The notes beneath the pieces are model-generated. The model was given only the letters and a program-made list of their open reading frames with translations. It searched no databases and was not told the DNA's origin. A stretch of 64,000 nt of DNA from Ruegeria sp. EL01 (GTDB lineage Bacteria > Pseudomonadota > Alphaproteobacteria > Rhodobacterales > Rhodobacteraceae), in assembly GCF_900313035.1 (NCBI RefSeq), contig NZ_OMPS01000004.1:152099-216098 (forward strand), read 5' to 3'. The position numbers were made by a program, and so were the translations under genes. Shown here one piece after another: positions 49,201-57,856 of this stretch. Position 1 is the stretch's first letter, and every line of letters begins with the position of its first letter.

Positions 49201-51444
49201 ATTGTTTGTTGCGGAAACCCCGCGCCAGTTGCCGGTGACCAGCCCAGTTGTCGTGATTGAAAGATCGGTGCCATAGTTTGTCGCGTGGAGGCCGGAGTCA
49301 TTACCGCTGCCGGTAACGTTGGCTGCTGAAATCACCAATGCACCAGCGCCACGATTAACTGCATTGATGCCGTACCCATCACCGGTGCTAATTGCATCCT
49401 CAACATCGATGGTCAGCCCCCCAGTTCCGCGATTGTCGGCATAAATTGCATGATCAACACCTCGCACGGTACCTGATGCCGTCACCGAAAGGTCTGTGCC
49501 AAAGTTGGTTGCATTGATACCTCGGTGGCTGGTGCCGGTGACATTCGAAACCGAAAGCGTCAATGCACCGCTCCCCTCGTTTCTCGCAAGAATACCCGCA
49601 GCATTACCAGAGCCCCCACCGGAGACAGCCCCGGTGGTCGTGATTGACAGATCAATCCCTGTGCTTTGATTTCGGGCGTAGATCCCATGGCCATTGTTTC
49701 CTGTGACATCTGCCGCCGAGACTGTCAGCGCACCGGTGCCCGCGTTGTTCGCATAGATACCTCTGGTACCCCCCGAAACCGCGCCCGTGGCTGTGACAGA
49801 CAGATCCGTGCCGCGGCCGCCATTGCTGGCAAGAATGCCCTCGGCGGTGAGGCCGGTGACATCCGCTGCCGAAATTGTCACCGCACCGCTGCCCGTACTC
49901 AGGGCAGCAATCCCGCGCGCTCCGCTGATAACTGAACCCGACGTGGTAATCGAAAGATCCGTGCCCGTGCTCAGTGCGGAAACGCCGTCAGAGATACTTC
50001 CGCCCCGGACATCTGCCGCCGAGATTGTCAGCGCACCGCTGCCGGTGCTTTGGGCAAGAATGCCCGAGTCACCACCTGAAACGCGTCCCGTTGTCGTGAT
50101 TGAAAGATCCGTACCAGCCGTATGCCGCGCAAAGATTCCATGCCCCGAACCGCCTGTGACATCTGTTGCGGCAATGGACAATGCGCCGGTGCCATAGTTG
50201 CGGGCGTCGATCCCCCGGGTGCCACCCCGAATGGCGCCGGTGGCGGCAATCGAAACTTCAGAATGGATGTTGCGCGCAAAGATACCTTCGTAGGTCGTCC
50301 CGGTAACTTCGGTGGTTGAAATTGTTAGCGCTTCGCTGCCTCTGTGCAGAGCATTGATGCCCCGCGTGCCGGTGACCCTGCCGACCGTAGTGATGGACAG
50401 ACTGGTTCCGTCGCGATTGAACGCGCTAATCCCGTTGCTGGTTGTGCCCAGAACTTCATCCGTTTCGATCGTAAGTGCGCCGTTGCCATAATGGCGAGCA
50501 GAGATACCGGCGGTGCCGCTAACGGTGCCCGTGGCCGTGATCGACGTATCCGTGCCGTGGTTACGAGAATCGATCGCCGCGCTGCTTGTTCCGGTAACGT
50601 TTGCTACCGAGATGTTCAGCGCACCGCTGCCATTGTTGTCAGCACGAATACCGTTGGTGCTCCCGCTGATCGAACCAGTTGACGTGATCGACAAATCGGT
50701 CCCGCTGTTGGTGGCCGAAATGCCCGCCCCTGCGGACCCGCTGACATTCACTGCCGAAACAGAAAGCGCGCCAGTGCCGGTGTTTTGCGCTTGGATACCC
50801 TGTCTGGCGCCAGAGATCACTCCGGACGTGGTGATTGTCAGATAGGTTCCGTTGTTACGGGCAAAGATTCCGTCTTGGCTCCCCGAGGAGACATCTGCAG
50901 CCGAAATGGTCATCTCGCCAATGGTTGAATAGGCCCCATAATTACGTGCGTAGATGCCAAAATTATTGCCAGTGACCGCACCGGTTGTGGTCACTGAAAG
51001 GTCACCGCCATTATAAACCACAGCGCGAAGACCATCGCTCTTGCCAGTGATTGAAGATTGATTTGTGTCGGTGAAGGTCAATTGTGTACTGCTGAAGACG
51101 TCGATCGCGTTGTGAGAGTTGTATGGTTCGATTCCAAAACCGGGCATTGTTACTATGTTGACAGGCCCGCCACTGATGATGCCCACACTGATATCTGTCG
51201 TCGGATCAGCCGGGCCGGAGCACACGATGGTGCCAGAGAGCGGCCCAACACAGTTGCCTGCGATCGCAGTTCCGCCGCTAAAGGCAATGGCCGTGCCAAG
51301 CGCGATGGCAGGGATCCCCGAGAGCACGCAGCCAAGCGTAGGTGCAAAGCTTGCCACCTGACCTTTGTGTTTTGTCATCCGTCCGCCGCGCAGAAGAATT
51401 TCCTGATAGTGCGGCCTGCTTGTGCCGTGCTCTGCTTTTGTCAT
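46252..51444 (-). CDS. Giant repeat autotransporter (type Va)
   Basis: Outer-membrane/secreted protein of 1730 residues. After an extended N-terminus with a hydrophobic signal (about residues 35-62), the passenger (about 145-1130) is built of about 19 repeats of 46-52 residues with the pattern DLSITTTGxVSG, GIxARNxGTGAL, ISAxDVTG, GIxARN. This is typical of a right-handed beta-helix. A linker region with three or four weaker units precedes the C-terminal barrel (last 270 residues) that ends GLEFRF. The passenger is probably an adhesin or biofilm factor. Start at 51444 has GGAA nearby; an internal Met at 51378 would give a shorter signal. It is 45 bases downstream of the TIGR03032 gene. Confidence 0.9.
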   Translation of the reverse strand: MTKAEHGTSRPHYQEILLRGGRMTKHKGQVASFAPTLGCVLSGIPAIALGTAIAFSGGTAIAGNCVGPLSGTIVCSGPADPTTDISVGIISGGPVNIVTMPGFGIEPYNSHNAIDVFSSTQLTFTDTNQSSITGKSDGLRAVVYNGGDLSVTTTGAVTGNNFGIYARNYGAYSTIGEMTISAADVSSGSQDGIFARNNGTYLTITTSGVISGARQGIQAQNTGTGALSVSAVNVSGSAGAGISATNSGTDLSITSTGSISGSTNGIRADNNGSGALNISVANVTGTSSAAIDSRNHGTDTSITATGTVSGTAGISARHYGNGALTIETDEVLGTTSNGISAFNRDGTSLSITTVGRVTGTRGINALHRGSEALTISTTEVTGTTYEGIFARNIHSEVSIAATGAIRGGTRGIDARNYGTGALSIAATDVTGGSGHGIFARHTAGTDLSITTTGRVSGGDSGILAQSTGSGALTISAADVRGGSISDGVSALSTGTDLSITTSGSVISGARGIAALSTGSGAVTISAADVTGLTAEGILASNGGRGTDLSVTATGAVSGGTRGIYANNAGTGALTVSAADVTGNNGHGIYARNQSTGIDLSITTTGAVSGGGSGNAAGILARNEGSGALTLSVSNVTGTSHRGINATNFGTDLSVTASGTVRGVDHAIYADNRGTGGLTIDVEDAISTGDGYGINAVNRGAGALVISAANVTGSGNDSGLHATNYGTDLSITTTGLVTGNWRGVSATNNGTGDMTLSVADVTSTRLNGLDLTNRGANLSVTSTGTISAVTKGIEARNEGSGALTVSAVNVAGTTEEGIYLRNGATGTDLSVATTGSVSGATRGIDAQNAGSGALTIAAADVTGTTGFGINARNSANGTNLSITTTGTASGTTGIFTINDGSGAMSIAATDVTGTVGTGLVAFNRGTDQSITTTGLISGVTDGLRADNTGTGSQTISVVDVTGTNTNGIRAENAGTDQSITASGTVTGSNGILAANNGTGAMMVQTNNVTGTGGRGIDARNYGTDLSITTSGLVSGASYGIIARNSGSGTLTIQARDVTGSGTNAIEAVNRGSGDRALSVTTSGTVVGAINGIYARNTGSGVTSVTVSGAVSGGTGAGINTRTNTGGLSVITLNSGASVSSASGVAITNDEGNSQVTLAAGSAVTGSVQLNDGNDALTVNGGADISGGTLFDGGAGTQDRLAFSAFSGALDGARFTNWESTVADNGSALTLTGATADFGVLTALNGSSITAGDANLALGGALQIDATSRFHAGFGGDGAVSIGGDTLSNGLIRLADGQSGDRLTFGGNLAGAGTVALDVNFATGANDQIVVTGDSAGAQQGLQVEKAGNGGGALQNFTLATVNGTSTAGDFRLVNGDFVTRNGQDAVNDGSVAYVLNYDAATGQFVLSPFNSDGEVNTNPDRAFLAAAVQQFSDQIALSGALRRLSGRTGSSDANTVSRALIDLSTTDQPLFWLEAEGGRDQYTNGDRTNKTTGGGLRVGASQPLAEFGNGSLIGGLEFGATTLSTNSATSLATGQIDTDAYDLTASALWLADSQLYLDGQIRYAFFDSTTRLAGGQEVDTDGDGYAVSIEVGKFYQLNNGLNIVPQAQLIYSSVDADDLNDVTGSAVGTVSDGETLRARLGLRVERDFGEIGALFGQFDYTRAFDNETGVSFGNDTITTKRGKNNLELTLGGHLEIATQTMLFGQVSAQSGFDGSSDDHGFAGQIGLEFRF
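48050..51000 (-). repeat. About 19 tandem repeats in the autotransporter passenger
   Basis: Degenerate in-frame units of roughly 140-155 bases, each coding for two beta-helix turns. The units differ enough at DNA level that recent expansion is not obvious. Boundaries are approximate. Confidence 0.8.
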
Positions 51445-51489
51445 GATTTCCGTACCAAAATTGTTTTTTGTTGTTTTTGTGCTTTGTCG

Positions 51490-52611
51490 TCACGCCGGTT
51501 TCGGCATGGTGATCAGCTTTGCCGCCTCGGGGGTGCCCGGAGCGGCGGCCATCGGGCAGAGATGGCCCTGAAGAAGTTCAAGATCGTAAAGTTCAGAAAT
51601 GGCCCCATCAATCCGCAGCCAGTCGACGCAGGTCTTTGTTTCAAGATCGATGATCTGAACGCCGCACCACGGTGCGCTATCGGTCTCAGCCAGTCGCGCA
51701 TCCAGATCCAGGCCCTCGAACCGCTTGTAGCGCGGCTTTGACAGGCCAACGAAGGCAAAGCGCCCATGCAAGGACAGACCTCGGGCAAACCCGGGGCAGA
51801 ACACATGCGGTTCAAAACGACCTTTGCCGTTGTCATCGAACTCAACCGTGCCCAGTTCGCCGCGCCCGGAATTCAGCAACCACAAGCGCCCATCGTGCAG
51901 ACGTGGAGAATGTGGCATCGACAGCCCGTCACACACGATATCATCAGTCTCAACATTGATGACGATCCCGCCATCGGCGCGTCGGTCGCGCCAGCCGTCG
52001 ATCGTATCAGACCGGCTGACGGCCGTGACATAACGTGGCCGCCTATCCTGCATAGCAAGTCCGTTCAGGTGGCAGCGATCTTCATCCACCAGCGAAGAAA
52101 TGAACGGGGGCCGCCAAACCTCGCGGAAGCTGTGGCGGGCGTCGGGCGTTGCAAGGCAATTGTGACGGGTGTTGACGAAGATCGCTTTGCCGCTGGCGTC
52201 AATACCGAGGTCGTGCAAATCCAACTGACCGGTAAAGTCACTCTGCCGTGGCATAAAGGCGGCATCGAACAGATCGTTCAAACACTCTTCTGGGTCCAGC
52301 ACGTTCTGCAGGTGCAGGATTTGATCATCCGCAGCCAGTGACAGCCCGTGCGCCCCGTGCCGATGCAGGCCCATGGGGCGCGGGAACGCCATCTGGTGAA
52401 TGTTAACCCCACCGCCCGGCTTTACCCCCACCATGTAGAGTAATCCCGATTGATACGACGAAAAAGCAACCGACAGCCCAAGACCGGAGAGGCGCCCGGC
52501 AAAACCGGCAGAGACCGAATAGTCGGTTTTAGCCCCATCCTTCGGAACTTCTGCGGCGCTCTCTTGAACAGCTGCATCCGGCGGTTCGTTCAAAACGGTT
52601 GTGTCGCTCAT
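51490..52611 (-). CDS. TIGR03032 (DUF4915) family protein
   Basis: Protein of 373 residues with no signal peptide. After a variable 35-residue N-terminus, the family hallmark SGLGLSVAFSSYQSGLLYMVG appears, followed by a propeller-like series including GLHRHGAHGLSLAADDQILHL, IFVNTRHNCLATPD, CHLNGLAMQDRRPRYVTA, MPHSPRLHDGRLWLLNSGRG and FVGLSKPRY. The family has no firm function and is often found beside genes for very large repeat proteins. Here the next gene encodes a 1730-residue autotransporter, so a role in its maturation is plausible but unproven. Confidence 0.82.
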   Translation of the reverse strand: MSDTTVLNEPPDAAVQESAAEVPKDGAKTDYSVSAGFAGRLSGLGLSVAFSSYQSGLLYMVGVKPGGGVNIHQMAFPRPMGLHRHGAHGLSLAADDQILHLQNVLDPEECLNDLFDAAFMPRQSDFTGQLDLHDLGIDASGKAIFVNTRHNCLATPDARHSFREVWRPPFISSLVDEDRCHLNGLAMQDRRPRYVTAVSRSDTIDGWRDRRADGGIVINVETDDIVCDGLSMPHSPRLHDGRLWLLNSGRGELGTVEFDDNGKGRFEPHVFCPGFARGLSLHGRFAFVGLSKPRYKRFEGLDLDARLAETDSAPWCGVQIIDLETKTCVDWLRIDGAISELYDLELLQGHLCPMAAAPGTPEAAKLITMPKPA

Positions 52612-53216
52612 TGCGCCACCAGCAGAAGAACGTCAGACCCAGATTGCCGCTGTTGATGGCACACGGGCCGCCGCGTTGCATTCGGATCGACAAATCCAAT
52701 TCCGTCGTAACTTTTGAAGGCGTTAACGCGAACCATCTGAAACCTCGTACTCTTTCGATTTCAGTTCAGCGATTGGCAAAATCATTGCAACTGATCGGAC
52801 CCGGAAACGCCTGTATTTGAACGCTATGATACCGCTTATGTACTGTGTGTACTTCGTCCCCGGCGCCAGAAGCAGGCCCAATGTAGGCAGCTCCAAACCG
52901 AAAGGAATCACCAGATGATTACTGCCGTTCGCACATCAACTTGCGCGACAGGAGTCCGGCGACGCTATCGGCGTGAAACAGAGTTTGGTTTCTGATCTTA
53001 CGTCCGCCACGCATCGGGATTTTGCGCGTGAACTGACGCTTTGGAAAACCCGGCTTCGGGTGTTTTCGGCAATTGGGCTGATAGCCATCGCGCCAATCGC
53101 AACACGGTCGTCGACGCGACGGAGGTCAGACGGTTCCGTCCGGGTCCAATCGATACCACGGTGTGTCGCAGGTTTCCGAACCACTGCCCGAAAGTCAAGA
53201 CCCTTTCAGGCGGAAT
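52612..53216. other. 605-base region without a recognisable gene
   Basis: Short frames are open on both strands but none shows a ribosome site together with protein-like composition. It must contain the promoter for the TIGR03032/autotransporter operon. No repeats or hairpins stood out. Confidence 0.4.
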
Positions 53217-54272
53217 TCAACCCAGTGCAGCTGCTTTCAAAGACGCCCGCAACGTCTCCCAGACGCTTTCTGGCGAACTTTCGCGAGGGTCCTGTCTGGG
53301 CGTTCGGACGCGCAACCCCTCGCGGTATTCGCTCGGAGAAACGCCATAATGATCGATAAACGCACGCGACAGCGCTGGGCGGCTGGAAAACCCGGTCCGG
53401 TATGCGACATCGCCCACGTTGCAATCAGCCGCAGTCCGGAAAAAACCGGACGCTTTTTCAAGTCGTATCAAACGGATAAGGCGTTGCGGGGTATCAACTT
53501 GCTGACAGACCTGGTAAAGTTTTGACCGGGAAATACCAAGCTCTTTCGAGATCATTTCCGGCGATAGATCGCGGTTGTGAAAATTCTGGTGAATGTAATC
53601 GACGATGGTACAAAGCACAGTCTCGCTGCGGATCTCAAGGCTTTCCAGCTCTTGTATCCATTGGTGTCTGATCGCATCCACAGCAAGTTTGTGCAGCATA
53701 TCGGAAAGTGTTCCGACCTCGCTGTCATCTGCGTTTCTAAGTTCGGAAAACACATCTCTTATCGCGGTTTTCAAAATCCTGGTCACCGGACTACTGCGTA
53801 AGATCATGTTATGCAGGTTTGAGAGTCCGGGAACCTCGCTCTGCAGTTTTGGACGGTGCAGGTTAAGCGTATAAACAACAACACCCTCGTGCTGATAGAA
53901 AAAGGGGCGTTCAGTATCCAACGAACGGAGATCGCCCGATCTGGTTAACCCTTTGCCATCAGAGTAATGCGTCGCCAGGTCATTTCCGCTGTACCGGTAG
54001 TGAACCCCAAAGGCATTCATTTCCGCGCGCGCCATGCCTTGTTCTGACCGTCTCAGGAAACACGGCGTTATGCTCTGATACCGATATAACGTCAGCGCCG
54101 CAGTCCGGTTGTATTCGGCGATGAAGCTGAACGGGTTGTCCGATGGACCATCCCGATCAACCTCGATCCCGGCCGAGTCGAACAATTGCTCGCGAAAGAA
54201 CGCATATTGCTGCTTTTCGGGCAGCATGTTGGTGTCGATCTTGAGGGAGGTCAGAGTATTTTGCTCAGCCAT
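53217..54272 (-). CDS. AraC-family transcriptional regulator
   Basis: Regulator of 351 residues from MAEQNTL (four more residues if the ATG at 54284 is used). The N-terminal part (about 1-230) is a cupin-like AraC_binding_2-type sensing region (FIAEYNRTAALTLYRYQS, FFYQHEGVVVYTLNL). The C-terminal two helix-turn-helices (about 235-335) contain LSPEMISKELGISRSKLYQV and VGDVAYRTGFSSRPALSRAF. It lies about 100 bases downstream of the interrupted M24 gene on the same strand. Its target is not evident. Confidence 0.87.
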   Translation of the reverse strand: MAEQNTLTSLKIDTNMLPEKQQYAFFREQLFDSAGIEVDRDGPSDNPFSFIAEYNRTAALTLYRYQSITPCFLRRSEQGMARAEMNAFGVHYRYSGNDLATHYSDGKGLTRSGDLRSLDTERPFFYQHEGVVVYTLNLHRPKLQSEVPGLSNLHNMILRSSPVTRILKTAIRDVFSELRNADDSEVGTLSDMLHKLAVDAIRHQWIQELESLEIRSETVLCTIVDYIHQNFHNRDLSPEMISKELGISRSKLYQVCQQVDTPQRLIRLIRLEKASGFFRTAADCNVGDVAYRTGFSSRPALSRAFIDHYGVSPSEYREGLRVRTPRQDPRESSPESVWETLRASLKAAALG

Positions 54273-54372
54273 GATGCACCCCATTTGACGACGTTGATAG
54301 AAATGGTCCAGTCACATTTTTTCCTGCAGAGAACGCGTGTCGCCGAACGCCAGACCGCGAAATGTCACCGCG

Positions 54373-55602
54373 CTAATTCAACAGTTCATTTTCAAACGGA
54401 AAATCGGCGATGATCTCACACCCTGCCTTGGTGACCCGCACCATTTGCTCAAGCTTCACACCGTGGGAACGTCCGACCTCACCGATGTAGCTTTCGATGG
54501 ACAGGGTCATGTTTTCTTCGAACACGCCGTCGTAGCCGGTACGCTACCAGAAGGCGAGGGGGGGCACCTGCGGGTACTCGTTGCACATGCCGGTGCCATG
54601 GACCAAAACGCGGCAGTCAAGGTCCTGATACTTTTCAGGCATCTTCCACGCTTTCCCGGCAAACTCACGCAGAGAAACGCCCGCTTTGATCAGCCCCATA
54701 TTGGTGTGCACCTGATCATAGGACGTCTGATACAGCGTCTTCTGTTCGGGCGTCGGCTTTGCTGATTGGCAAAGCCACGTGCGCGAGATGTCGGTGTTAT
54801 ACCCAAATGGGCCGATCATATCGGTGTCGATTGCCAAGAACTCACCGGGTTCCAGCGCCTTGTTGCTTGCCTCGGTATACCACGGGTTTGTGTTGCTGCC
54901 CGCGACGACCAGTTTGGTTTCGATATAGTCGCCACCGAGGTTTGAGTTCATTGACGCCAGGACAGCCCAAAGATCATTCTCGGTCGCGCCGGGGATGGTC
55001 ATGTCACGCATGGCGCGCAGTGCGGTCATGCACACAAGCGCGGAGTGCTTTTGAGCCTTAAGTTCTTCGGGTGTTTTGATGCTACGCGCCCGTTCAATAA
55101 TGTCCTGACCGAAAACAGTCGTAATCTGTCGTTCGGTCAGCGCCGTGCGACCGCCCGGTTCAAGCTTGTCGATGGCGATTCGTGAATTGCCGCAGCGCTC
55201 GGTGATAACGTCAGCCAGTTCATCTGCCCAAGCCTCAATCAATTCGGGCCGTTTGTCTCCTGCGGTGTGGTGATACCAAAGCGTTCCCGGCCGCGATTCC
55301 GCTATGGTGTCCAGACCTTTCGACAGATGCCCGCAATTTACAAAATCGAACATCACCGCCTTGCCCTGGGTGGGAACAAGGCAATATCTGGCGGCATTGT
55401 GCATCGTCCAGATCTGCATGTTCCGACAGTCGGTCGCATAACGGATGTTAATAGGATCATAGAGCAGGATGCCGCCCAAACCGTTCGCAGCTAGCTGCTG
55501 CTGAAGCCGGTCCAGTCGTTCCTGACGCATCTTGGCTTCATCGACTTGCGGCAGACGGATGAGGCCCTGGCGAGCATCATTGATATAGCTAGTCAGGTCC
55601 AT
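54373..55602 (-). pseudogene. M24-family DddP-like metalloenzyme interrupted by an amber codon
   Basis: Gene for about 408 residues of the creatinase/DMSP-lyase-like M24 family. Segments close to DddP are DPINIRYATDCRNMQIW, NPWYTEASN, IDTDMIGPFGYNTDISRTWL (two metal Asp) and VLVHGTGMCNEYPQVP (metal His). The frame then meets TAG (54544-54546) after AFW and continues unbroken with TGYDGVFEENMTLSIESYIGE and KLEQMV, which hold the two remaining metal-binding Glu, to a normal TAG at 54373. A CAG-to-TAG change would explain it. Truncation would remove two metal ligands, so the product should be inactive unless read through or the base is an error. Divergent LysR gene upstream. True DddP function is not established. 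Confidence 0.8.
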
Positions 55603-55797
55603 GCGGATATCCCTAATTGATCGCCTGTATCCCCGTTCCAACGCATCGCTCTTTCAAGCATGATGACGGGTGGCCGCTCCGACGGCGCTTCCGAGGTCTC
55701 AAGATCTACTGGACTGCCGCTGCGCATAAAATATTGAAAAATGTCGGGATAAATCATAACTAGAGGTAATAAAAACTATCGCAAATCTCTTCCGCCT

Positions 55798-56688
55798 TTG
55801 GATAACCTGTTGTTCTTCCAAGCTGCTGCTGACAATCAAAGCCTGACGCTGGCCGCCGAAGAGCTGTTTGTTACTCAGGCGGCAGTCAGCAAACGGATTC
55901 ACAGGCTTGAAGATTGGCTTGGCGCATCACTGTTTTCGCGCGAAGGGCGCAAACTCGAACTCACCGAGGCAGGACGCGAACTGGCCTCGGATGTGGAAAT
56001 CGCATTGGAGTTTCTGGACCGGGCCATTCACAAGATCAAAGTTCCAGAACAACCCGCCGTGCAGATTGCCGCAAATACTGCGTTGTCGATGTTCTGGCTA
56101 CATCAACGTCTGAAGGCATTTTCGTTCAGTGACGCGGCCTGTGACGTCAATATCCTGACGACGGAATCGACATCCGAGCTTTTGGGGGACTCGCAGAATC
56201 TGGCGATCGTCTATTGCGATGGCAACGTCCCCGGATGGGACTGTGTCAGCATACTGGATGTCGAGATGGTGCCGGTCGCATCACCCGAGGTTGCTAAGCG
56301 GGCGGAACAGGCAAAGATGTTCACGTTGAACGCGCAAACCGAAATGGCACCTCCCATCCTGGAATTTGCAAGCCTGGCCCCTGACTGGATCAACTGGGAA
56401 ACTTGGCTCCGACGGCTTGATCTGCCGGACATCAAGAATTGGCCCAGGGTACAGTGCAACAGCTATGTGCAATCAGTTGGCAAAGCGCTTGAAGGTGCAG
56501 GCATTGCACTTGTGAACGCAGCCATGATGGAGGAGGATCTGAGCACCGGCGCTTTGACTAAAATCGGACAGCAGAGCCTAAAGCCGGGGAATTCCTATCA
56601 CCTCTGTCGCAAGCAAAATGTTGCTTTGTCTCAAAATGCCATGGGCCTGTATGAGTTTCTGACCAAGAAGGGCCGCACAACGTACTGA
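55798..56688 (+). CDS. LysR-family transcriptional regulator
   Basis: Regulator of 296 residues starting at TTG; an in-frame stop lies about 50 bases upstream and no better start exists. The helix-turn-helix (residues about 1-60) reads LTLAAEELFVTQAAVSKRIH with RLEDWLGASLFSREGRKLELT, as in the GcvA subgroup. The substrate-binding domain covers about 90-290. It diverges from the M24 gene across 195 bases and probably controls that gene. Confidence 0.88.
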   Translation: MDNLLFFQAAADNQSLTLAAEELFVTQAAVSKRIHRLEDWLGASLFSREGRKLELTEAGRELASDVEIALEFLDRAIHKIKVPEQPAVQIAANTALSMFWLHQRLKAFSFSDAACDVNILTTESTSELLGDSQNLAIVYCDGNVPGWDCVSILDVEMVPVASPEVAKRAEQAKMFTLNAQTEMAPPILEFASLAPDWINWETWLRRLDLPDIKNWPRVQCNSYVQSVGKALEGAGIALVNAAMMEEDLSTGALTKIGQQSLKPGNSYHLCRKQNVALSQNAMGLYEFLTKKGRTTY

Positions 56689-56996
56689 GGTGCCGCCGTC
56701 GAGGTATTGGCCACCATTTTCCGCGTTGGTTGATCGTACTCGGAAACGTTTCGCTGCGTCGTGAGGCCCAAGGCAGGAACGCACCTTTGCGACATATAGC
56801 AAACCTCGCGGAGCGATGCTTCATCTGAGCCGTCTTCAGGTTTAGCGAGCCGATAGTGAGTTCTAGACCCGCGATGCGCGAAGCGACTTCTTGGACCTAA
56901 AATCTGATTGGTCCAAGTTGGAAATAGTTTACTGTCATAGTTGACAATGTATTTCAGGTGATTATTTGTCATATGTGACAATAAACGAGAGCGCCC
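56689..56996. other. 308-base promoter region of the Rieske operon
   Basis: No gene. The last 65 bases hold two copies of TGTCA-N4-TGACA (see 56933-56981); the first 240 bases show nothing recognisable. Confidence 0.55.
56933..56981 (+). promoter_or_regulatory. Two TGTCA-N4-TGACA operators before the TetR gene
   Basis: TGTCATAGTTGACA at 56933-56946 and TTGTCATATGTGACAA at 56966-56981 share the half-site TGTCA with a four-base spacer. Their centres are 34 bases apart, and the second ends 15 bases before the TetR start. This is the usual layout for an autoregulated TetR-type repressor. Confidence 0.75.
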
Positions 56997-57587
56997 ATGC
57001 CACGACCCAATCTGAAGGACCAACGATCAGAACAGATCCTCGACGCATATCTCACTTGTGTGGCCCGTTTCGGATTGGAAGGGGCGACCCAGGAACGCAT
57101 CGCCGCCGAGGCAGGAGTCAAGCGACCCATCCTGCGTCACTACTTGGGGAACAAGGATCAAATGGTTGAGGCATTGATCGCCTATGTCGTGGACAGGTTT
57201 GCCGCGGCGACAATATCGTTGCGGGATGCCTTGGAACCTGCTGGCATGCCCACCGATCTGATTGGTCTGCTGTTTGACAAGGCCACCCCCAACGATCCGC
57301 GTGTGATGTTGGCATATCAGTCTCTGGTGACATCCGTGGCTGAACATCCCACCATGCGTCAGCCTCTCGTCGATAGCTTGGCACAGTTCCTTGATGTGAT
57401 CGAACTGGTGCTACGACGCGCCTATCCTGATGTTTCTGCAATAAGAATTCGGGCCGTCGCACAGGGAATCTCTGCGACATATGTTAACTTGGATTCCCTG
57501 ACCCCTCTAAACCCGCCAGAGGCGTGGCGTGAGGAGCTGAAACAGGCCGCGCTGATCCTAGCCTCCAGCTTGGAAGCAAGGGCATGA
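56997..57587 (+). CDS. TetR-family transcriptional regulator
   Basis: Repressor of 196 residues with an N-terminal helix-turn-helix (about 12-58: ILDAYLTCVARFGLEGATQ, IAAEAGVKRPILRHYLGNKD) and a helical ligand-binding domain. It is the first gene of the operon encoding a small membrane protein, Rieske oxygenase, exported protein and reductase, and its stop overlaps the next start (ATGA). It likely binds the two palindromes just upstream and responds to the oxygenase substrate. The ligand is unknown. Confidence 0.9.
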   Translation: MPRPNLKDQRSEQILDAYLTCVARFGLEGATQERIAAEAGVKRPILRHYLGNKDQMVEALIAYVVDRFAAATISLRDALEPAGMPTDLIGLLFDKATPNDPRVMLAYQSLVTSVAEHPTMRQPLVDSLAQFLDVIELVLRRAYPDVSAIRIRAVAQGISATYVNLDSLTPLNPPEAWREELKQAALILASSLEARA

Positions 57588-57847
57588 GTACCTCGCGTCT
57601 TGTCAATTATGTTGCCTTACCAGTTCTTTTGGTTTCTGCGGTCCTGGGGCTCTATTGGGTCTGGGGGCTGCTGTTTCTGTGGTGGTTGATGCCATCGATC
57701 ATGACTGGTCAGACCGCGCTGGTCTCTGACATCATCCGTGATCAGGACCCGGTCCTTTTCTGGTCTGTGGCCATTCTGTGGGCGGCGTTCGGACTGATGA
57801 TGATAGCGGCCAGCCTGTTTCCCGCCCACGCCATCTGGCTTGTTTAA
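57584..57847 (+). CDS. Small two-segment membrane protein
   Basis: Protein of 87 residues with hydrophobic segments at about 8-38 and 60-84 and a short polar loop between. No family is recognised. It is translationally coupled to the TetR gene and nine bases before the Rieske oxygenase gene, so it belongs to that operon. It might anchor or assist substrate entry; this is a guess from position only. Confidence 0.65.
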   Translation: MSTSRLVNYVALPVLLVSAVLGLYWVWGLLFLWWLMPSIMTGQTALVSDIIRDQDPVLFWSVAILWAAFGLMMIAASLFPAHAIWLV

Positions 57848-57856
57848 GAGGCTGCC

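Noticed and set aside
46626..51361. Many long open frames on the plus strand opposite the autotransporter gene
   Set aside because: They mirror the repeat structure of the minus-strand gene, lack ribosome sites and signal or family features, and follow from its GC-rich codon pattern.
52973..53359. 128-codon plus-strand frame overlapping the AraC gene end
   Set aside because: Arg/Ser-rich composition and overlap with the reliable minus-strand gene suggest a shadow frame.
54373..55602. Firm assignment of the M24 gene as DMSP lyase DddP
   Set aside because: Several DddP-like segments are present, but the N-terminal region is shorter and I cannot do the phylogeny; only DddP-like is justified.
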